Source: Candidatus Enterococcus leclercqii
GTDB taxonomy: Bacteria; Bacillota; Bacilli; Lactobacillales; Enterococcaceae
DNA length: 64,000 bases
NCBI RefSeq assembly: GCF_009933135.1
Contig: NZ_MAEH01000003.1
Coordinates: 21,576-85,575 of the forward strand
Direction: 5' to 3'
The translations under genes were made by a program, and so were the position numbers. How positions within the stretch are numbered: position 1 is the first letter of the stretch; the number at the start of each line of letters is the position of its first letter. The notes under the pieces were generated by a model that saw only the letters and a list, made by a program, of their open reading frames with translations, was not told the origin of the DNA and searched no databases. Shown piece by piece: positions 60,541 to 64,000 of this stretch.

Positions 60541-60992
60541 AGCACCACCCCCATTCGATCCAGGATCAAGACCGGTTGTGCTTCTGATCCTTCTCCAAAA
60601 AGCCAGACGGCTTTCACAAATTGCAATAAATCATTCATGATGAAAACAGACAATCTCGCACTGTCTTCTTGATCTGCTTCAATATTCCATTTCACTAAAT
60701 CAAGAAATTCGGAAATATAGGCATGATCCGGGCCGAGATATTCTGCTGCTTCTACCGCAGCATAAGCTATCGGATGGCGTTGTCCAGCTTCAGACTCTTG
60801 GAAAGTCAGGCACTCCCTGTGAACCCCTCCTATACGTCCGTTAGTCGTAGAGAGCCACGACAGAGACATTGATGGGTTACACCCCTCAAGGGCTGTCAGA
60901 ACGTCCCTAATCGTGCGTACTTCGATTTTTTTTGTAATCTCTTCTTTTTCGATATGGTCGATTAATGCGTGCACTGTGAAAACTGCTGGCAT
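60537..60992 (-). CDS. Hypothetical protein related to the 142-aa operon protein (151 aa)
   Basis: ATG 60992 (MPAVFTVHALIDHIEKEE) after GAAAGGAG. The core pattern (DVLTALEGCNPSM, VHRECLTFQESEAGQRHPIA, ISEFLDLVKW) parallels the 142-aa proteins at 28859 and 50217 (DLL.HL, IHRETL, SEL.ALLQM). Located between ssb and a small membrane gene. Function unknown. Confidence 0.65.
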   Translation of the reverse strand: MPAVFTVHALIDHIEKEEITKKIEVRTIRDVLTALEGCNPSMSLSWLSTTNGRIGGVHRECLTFQESEAGQRHPIAYAAVEAAEYLGPDHAYISEFLDLVKWNIEADQEDSARLSVFIMNDLLQFVKAVWLFGEGSEAQPVLILDRMGVVL

Positions 60993-61059
60993 TTTTCCCA
61001 CTCCTTTCGGTAATTACCCAGGGCGGCTGTCTCCCGCCCTGGTACCACGCCTACAATTT

Positions 61060-61497
61060 TTAGTATGGCAAATCGTCATCACTGAACGACGGTGGCTCTG
61101 GCATATTTTGCTCAAGAGAATCATCTTTTCTTTGTGTTTCTGCACCATTTGTCCGCTGTTGCTCCCGATCATCAACCGCCGATTTCTTTTCCAGAAACTC
61201 GAAGTTATCCACGACAATCTCTGTCACATAATGTGTGTTGCCTTGCTGATCGTCATATGAACGAGTGGCAATTTCTCCTGAAATCCCAATTAGACTTCCT
61301 TTACGTGTGTATTTGGCGAATGACTCCGCCCGTTTACCGAAAACGACACACCGCAGAAAGGCGGTCTCAGGATTGCCTTCCGCATTCAAACGACTACGTT
61401 TGAATGCTCCTGTCGTCGTCGCAACTGGGGTTCCGTTTCCTGTGTATTTCAACTCCGGGTCTTTCGTCAATCGTGCTGTTCCTGTTACGTTAATCAT
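61060..61497 (-). CDS. ssb: Single-stranded DNA-binding protein
   Basis: 145 aa from ATG 61497 (MINVTGTARLTKDPELKYTG), after GAAGGAA. OB-fold typical of SSB (VVFGKRAESFAKYTRKGSLI..., EIVVDNFEFLEKK), a disordered linker and the acidic tip DDDLPY for partner binding. Plasmid SSBs support transfer and replication and relieve the host SSB demand during conjugation. Confidence 0.94.
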   Translation of the reverse strand: MINVTGTARLTKDPELKYTGNGTPVATTTGAFKRSRLNAEGNPETAFLRCVVFGKRAESFAKYTRKGSLIGISGEIATRSYDDQQGNTHYVTEIVVDNFEFLEKKSAVDDREQQRTNGAETQRKDDSLEQNMPEPPSFSDDDLPY

Positions 61498-61530
61498 GTG
61501 AATTCCTTCTTCCATTTATATTTTTGATTT

Positions 61531-61722
61531 TTACTCAATTATCATCAAACCGGTGCAGTACTCGCTGCCATATTTTTGATAGAGTGTTGTTTCAAACACT
61601 CTATCCCAACATGCCGTTTCTCTCGCTTCAGTAATCAATCCATATTCCTTTTTTGTAACGTGTGTCGCTCCAACTCGTAAAGATTTAAGCTGGTATTTCA
61701 TTTCTTGATAGCATTTCATCAT
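61531..61722 (-). CDS. Small hypothetical protein (63 aa)
   Basis: ATG 61722 after GAGGAGTGGGTC, a good ribosome site. Mixed helix, two Cys (ACWDR, SEYCTG). It precedes ssb in the same direction and is probably co-transcribed. Confidence 0.6.
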   Translation of the reverse strand: MMKCYQEMKYQLKSLRVGATHVTKKEYGLITEARETACWDRVFETTLYQKYGSEYCTGLMIIE

Positions 61723-61734
61723 GACCCACTCCTC

Positions 61735-61975
61735 GAAAATAATTTTTGCTGAACCAAACCATTTTCGGCGGCGTTTTTCTTGAGGCGGAAGTTGAAATTG
61801 GAAATTTCAACTGAACCGGATTAGAAGAGTGACCGCTAATTGTCGGTTGGTTCATTTTCGTATGGCTGTTATCCATCGGCGTGCTTCGTCCCTACCCCTG
61901 AGGCTCGAGAAAAAAAGGGAGTGCTGTAGGGAAAAATTTTGTGTCCTTCAAAAATTTTCCCGCCCCTTTTTTTAT
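61735..61975. other. Hairpin-rich intergenic segment
   Basis: GAACCAA (about 61753) pairs with TTGGTTC (about 61846) around AGTTGAAATT-GGA-AATTTCAACT. A second hairpin GGGAAAAATTTT/AAAATTTTCCC, flanked by AAAAAAAGGG and CCCCTTTTTTT (about 61912-61974), is a bidirectional terminator. Possibly an RNA or a replication/transfer site; no gene seen. Confidence 0.45.
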
Positions 61976-62153
61976 CGGGCAGCTGGGGTATAAGCACATT
62001 CGCCGGTGGATTGCAGCCGTGCGTGATGAACAGACAATCTTTCGCACATACAATCCGGATCAGTCGCTTTGAAATTTCCGATTTTGACTTGGGTTTTGAA
62101 CTTGGTATTGATTCTGTTTCTGATTCTTGCTTTTGCTTTTCACCTGTCTAAGG

Positions 62154-62198
62154 TTCCAGAAGAGCGGCGGTGGCGGTTGGAGCGATGAAGGAACCTGA
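62154..62198. repeat. Stem-loop with GGTGGCGGTTGGAG loop, copy 1
   Basis: GGTTCC/GGAACC stem holding a loop with GGCGGTGGCGGTTGGAGCG. A second stem with different sequence but nearly the same loop lies at 62663-62707. Confidence 0.5.
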
Positions 62199-62212
62199 CA
62201 ACTCACACAAAA

Positions 62213-62258
62213 AACCGCCCGAAACGCTGTTAAATAAACGTTTTGGACGGTTCTCTTT
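62213..62258 (+). terminator. Terminator
   Basis: AAACCG.CC.AAACG pairs with CGTTT.GG.CGGTT across a 12-nt loop, followed by CTCTTTT, just before the type I toxin promoter. Confidence 0.6.
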
Positions 62259-62263
62259 TATGG

Positions 62264-62269
62264 TATAAT
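62264..62269 (+). promoter_or_regulatory. Promoter of the type I toxin mRNA
   Basis: Extended -10 TGGTATAAT (TATAAT 62264-62269) with TTTGGA 16 nt upstream. The antitoxin promoter on the other strand (62601-62596) uses the same extended -10. Confidence 0.6.
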
Positions 62270-62275
62270 AACAGT

Positions 62276-62588
62276 GGTAGTAAAGTTTATGACGGTGGCG
62301 ACTTCCGGAAAAAGGTGGTGGTGCGCATGAAGCAATTCAGTGCGAAACCAAAATCTAGGAAAGGAGTAGCCTGTTGTCTGTTGAATCAGCACTCACATTG
62401 ATGATTAGTTTCGGTACTTTTACCGTTGCTTTGATCGTCGCTGTCGTGCAGATTGTAAACAATCAGAACAACAAAAAATAACCGTCTACTTTAGCGAGCT
62501 GACCGGTTATTTTTTGTAACTATTAAAGTCTTGCCACCGTCTTAATCGGTGCTACCAAAGGGAGACTGTTACTAGCAGTCTCTCTTTT
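62276..62588 (+). ncRNA. Type I toxin mRNA with long-range 5'-3' pairing
   Basis: Predicted from the promoter to the terminator GAGACTG/CAGTCTC with CTTTT (62561-62588). GACGGTGGC (62291-62299) near the 5' end is complementary to GCCACCGTC (62533-62541) near the 3' end, the long-range pairing typical of metabolically stable toxin mRNAs of this class. Confidence 0.6.
62374..62481 (+). CDS. Holin-like type I toxin peptide (35 aa)
   Basis: TTG start at 62374, 7 nt after AAAGGAG. Sequence LSVESALTLMISFGTFTVAL then IVAVVQIVNNQNNKK: one membrane helix and a basic tail, the pattern of the putative holin-like toxin family (TxpA/BsrE relatives). It probably depolarises or damages the membrane when its antisense RNA is lost, giving post-segregational killing. 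Confidence 0.75.
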   Translation: MSVESALTLMISFGTFTVALIVAVVQIVNNQNNKK

Positions 62589-62590
62589 CA
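62474..62590 (-). ncRNA. Antisense antitoxin RNA
   Basis: Minus strand promoter TGGTATAAT (62604-62596) and terminator AAAAAATAACCG/CGGTTATTTTTT (62517-62474) give an RNA of about 115 nt overlapping the 3' third of the toxin mRNA, as in the txpA/RatA and bsrG/SR4 systems. Confidence 0.6.
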
Positions 62591-62640
62591 TTTGTATTAT
62601 ACCATAATTTAGGTACGAAGTGAAGATTCTGTTGCTACAC

Positions 62641-62710
62641 CGCCGGCTATGCCGGCTTTTTTGTTGCCCCGGTAAACGGTGGTGGCGGTCGGAGTGTCCG
62701 GGGCAACAAA
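62641..62710. repeat. Terminator plus stem-loop with GGTGGCGGTCGGAG loop, copy 2
   Basis: GCCGGC-TAT-GCCGGC with TTTTTT is a plus-strand terminator. Directly after it GTTGCCCCGG/CCGGGGCAAC (62663-62707) encloses GGTGGTGGCGGTCGGAGTG. The stem differs wholly from the one at 62154, while the loop core GGTGGCGGTYGGAG is kept. Confidence 0.55.
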
Positions 62711-62774
62711 AAACTTTCCTCTCTAGAACTCACCACCTGTTTCTGCACAATTCCCTTTCTTAATTTCATCATAA

Positions 62775-63578
62775 CTACCAATTAATATACGGATCATTGG
62801 CAATAATATCGCTGATGGACTTCTCAAAGTTTTCAGCTGAGAAAACATGCAACCTACGATAAACATGGTCAAACTTTTCTTTACCATATTCTTTATCACT
62901 CATGAAAATGCGCCGAAACAAATCAAGCTCATGTTGAATAGTTGGGTTTGGTGTGACATAAAACAGTTGGTCATCAAACGCCTTATATAGTTCACGAATA
63001 TATTTCGGAAAGATATTTTGTTGGTACCTATAACGTGACTTTAGTGTTAGTTCAATTTCAAATGACCAATCGATATCTGCACCATCTTCGGCTATAAAAC
63101 GAAAAATGAAATCCGGCACAAAATATTTCTTCCCTGACTTTTTAATCTGACCATCTTTTGTTTCAAATATTTTTCGTCGCTCCGAGATAATTCCAACAAA
63201 ATGTGGGTGTCCATTTAACATTTTCAAAATTAAAATCAGGTAATCATTAATTTGTAAATGGTGGTAAAGATTATATTGCGGAACTTTTGGCAGCGTTAGA
63301 AATCCCCCAATACTTTGATGTCCCTCAAGAGTGAGATAATAATATTTTGGAAACCCTCGCTTTGATTTATCGGTAATGCTTTCGATAAGTCCCCGCTCCT
63401 CTAAATCCTTTAAGTGAATGTGGACGTTTCTCTCGGTTAAATCATTGTCAATTGCGAATAGCTCTATAAGTTGTTTTCGCGAAACAATTCTCAATTCATG
63501 AAGAGCATATAGGATCTGCAAATTCCCACTAAACGTATCCTTTCCAGGAATAAAATAATACATCAATAAATATTTCAT
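62775..63578 (-). CDS. Replication-relaxation family protein
   Basis: 267 aa; ATG 63578 after TTGGAGGATTC. An N-terminal winged helix (LQILYALHELRIVSRKQLIELFAI, RNVHIHLKDLEERGLIESI) and a C-terminal nuclease-like domain (FVPDFIFRFIAEDGADIDWSFEIELTLKSRYRY: D...E.E pattern) match the replication-relaxation family found next to relaxase/transfer regions of Gram-positive plasmids. Just upstream lies a tandem stem-loop array that may be the transfer origin. Confidence 0.82.
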   Translation of the reverse strand: MKYLLMYYFIPGKDTFSGNLQILYALHELRIVSRKQLIELFAIDNDLTERNVHIHLKDLEERGLIESITDKSKRGFPKYYYLTLEGHQSIGGFLTLPKVPQYNLYHHLQINDYLILILKMLNGHPHFVGIISERRKIFETKDGQIKKSGKKYFVPDFIFRFIAEDGADIDWSFEIELTLKSRYRYQQNIFPKYIRELYKAFDDQLFYVTPNPTIQHELDLFRRIFMSDKEYGKEKFDHVYRRLHVFSAENFEKSISDIIANDPYINW

Positions 63579-63670
63579 CTAGAATCCTCCAATGCCAATT
63601 TCGAGTGGACAATTTTTTGAAATCTAACTCAAATATTAAATCTCAAATCCTGGTTAACTATCTAGGAAAA

Positions 63671-63890
63671 AACGTGTACTTTATCAACATCAAGTTTTGA
63701 TAAAACGTGTATCAAATGATTGTCGGTTCTGGTCAGCCCCAAGTTTTGATGGGGCGTTGACCGAGGGGTTGTTGCTTCTGGCCAGCCCCAAGTTTTGGTG
63801 GGGCGTCGGCCGAGGGGTTGTTGCGACAGCCCCCTCAAGGTTTGGTGAGGGGGCGTCGTCGCAAGGGGGAGTTGTTGCTCTTGACCTTGA
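63671..63890. repeat. Tandem stem-loop array, candidate oriT
   Basis: Four units. Units 2 and 3 have stem GCCCC/GGGGC with loop AAGTTTTGRT; unit 4 has GCCCCCTC/GAGGGGGC with AAGGTTTGGT; unit 1 is AT-rich (TTTATCA/TGATAAA) with CAAGTTTTG. Each GC unit is enclosed by its own outer stem: GGTCA/TGACC, GGCC/GGCC, GCGAC/GTCGC, and followed by GAGGGGTTGTTGC-like sequence. Loop conservation with stem covariation implies selection for the folded form. Confidence 0.6.
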
Positions 63891-64000
63891 CCCCCCCCAA
63901 TCATCATCAATCATTCATTCTTTCTTCTCTATTTTTTGGTTTTGATCTTTGTCCTGTGTGCCCGGTATTTTTTCGAAGTTGTAAAATTCCTGACCATTTT

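Noticed and set aside
63671..63890. CRISPR array
   Set aside because: Only three or four units, the stems vary while the loop is constant, and there are no spacers of even length and no cas genes.
63662..63914. Pro/Thr-rich open frames across the stem-loop array
   Set aside because: The frames are produced by the repeat units; two overlapping frames look equally coding, and there is no ribosome site.

Overview
The window reads as part of a large low-GC Firmicutes plasmid, most probably from Enterococcus or a close relative. The evidence is an Inc18-type (RepE/RepR) replication initiator with the matching attenuator and countertranscript RNA, a ParA/small-centromere-protein partition operon, enterococcal FPKTG-type surface proteins, PcfJ/PcfK-like, RadC-like and SSB accessory genes, holin-like type I toxins and IS6-family end fragments. 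No rRNA, tRNA or CRISPR array was seen. All assignments are from reading the sequence; no database search was run.

Layout. 1-6.2 kb: cell-surface genes (thioester/Cna-B adhesin, coiled-coil membrane protein), small unknown genes and a possible plus-strand small RNA near 4.8-5.0 kb. 6.2-10.5 kb: plasmid maintenance, with rep on the minus strand, its terminator/antisense control region and a partition operon flanked by GTATAC-NN-GTATAC sites. 10.7-19.6 kb: a surface protein with an internal sorting signal, a run of zinc-ribbon membrane proteins, a DUF2325 protein and a VOC protein. 19.8-25.7 kb: serine resolvase, RelB/YafQ pair, IS and acetyltransferase remnants, Rrf2 regulator and MBL lipoprotein. 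26-38 kb: scattered genes and decayed fragments, the first copy of a duplicated small-gene operon, XRE/membrane pairs, TPM and LemA proteins and a type I toxin-like peptide. 38-46 kb: lipase, esterase, MFS and AraC cargo inserted in a broken copy of that operon, then a BglP/LicT beta-glucoside PTS. 47-52 kb: secreted proteins and the intact operon copy. 52-64 kb: conjugation/replication accessory genes, type II and type I toxin-antitoxin loci, a relaxation-type protein and a tandem stem-loop array that may be an oriT.

The most interesting feature is a set of four large structured elements (about 510-575 nt) at 52.6, 54.0, 56.7 and 57.8 kb. Each lies just upstream of a minus-strand accessory operon but appears to encode an RNA on the plus strand. 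Their helices show compensatory base changes between copies, the wobble pairs almost all fit only the plus strand, and each ends in a hairpin followed by T residues. They form two subtypes that share a 3' domain. They may be a multi-copy relative of the large ornate RNAs (ROOL/GOLLD class) or a separate family; an Rfam search would decide.

Decay is widespread. There are nonsense-interrupted genes (12.9, 22.1 and 29.6-30.0 kb), frameshifted genes (22.6, 37.5 and 46.4 kb), truncated resolvase, ISL3 and IS6 remnants, and chimeric ORFs at 36.8 and 42.3 kb. This suggests a mosaic plasmid shaped by repeated insertion and deletion.
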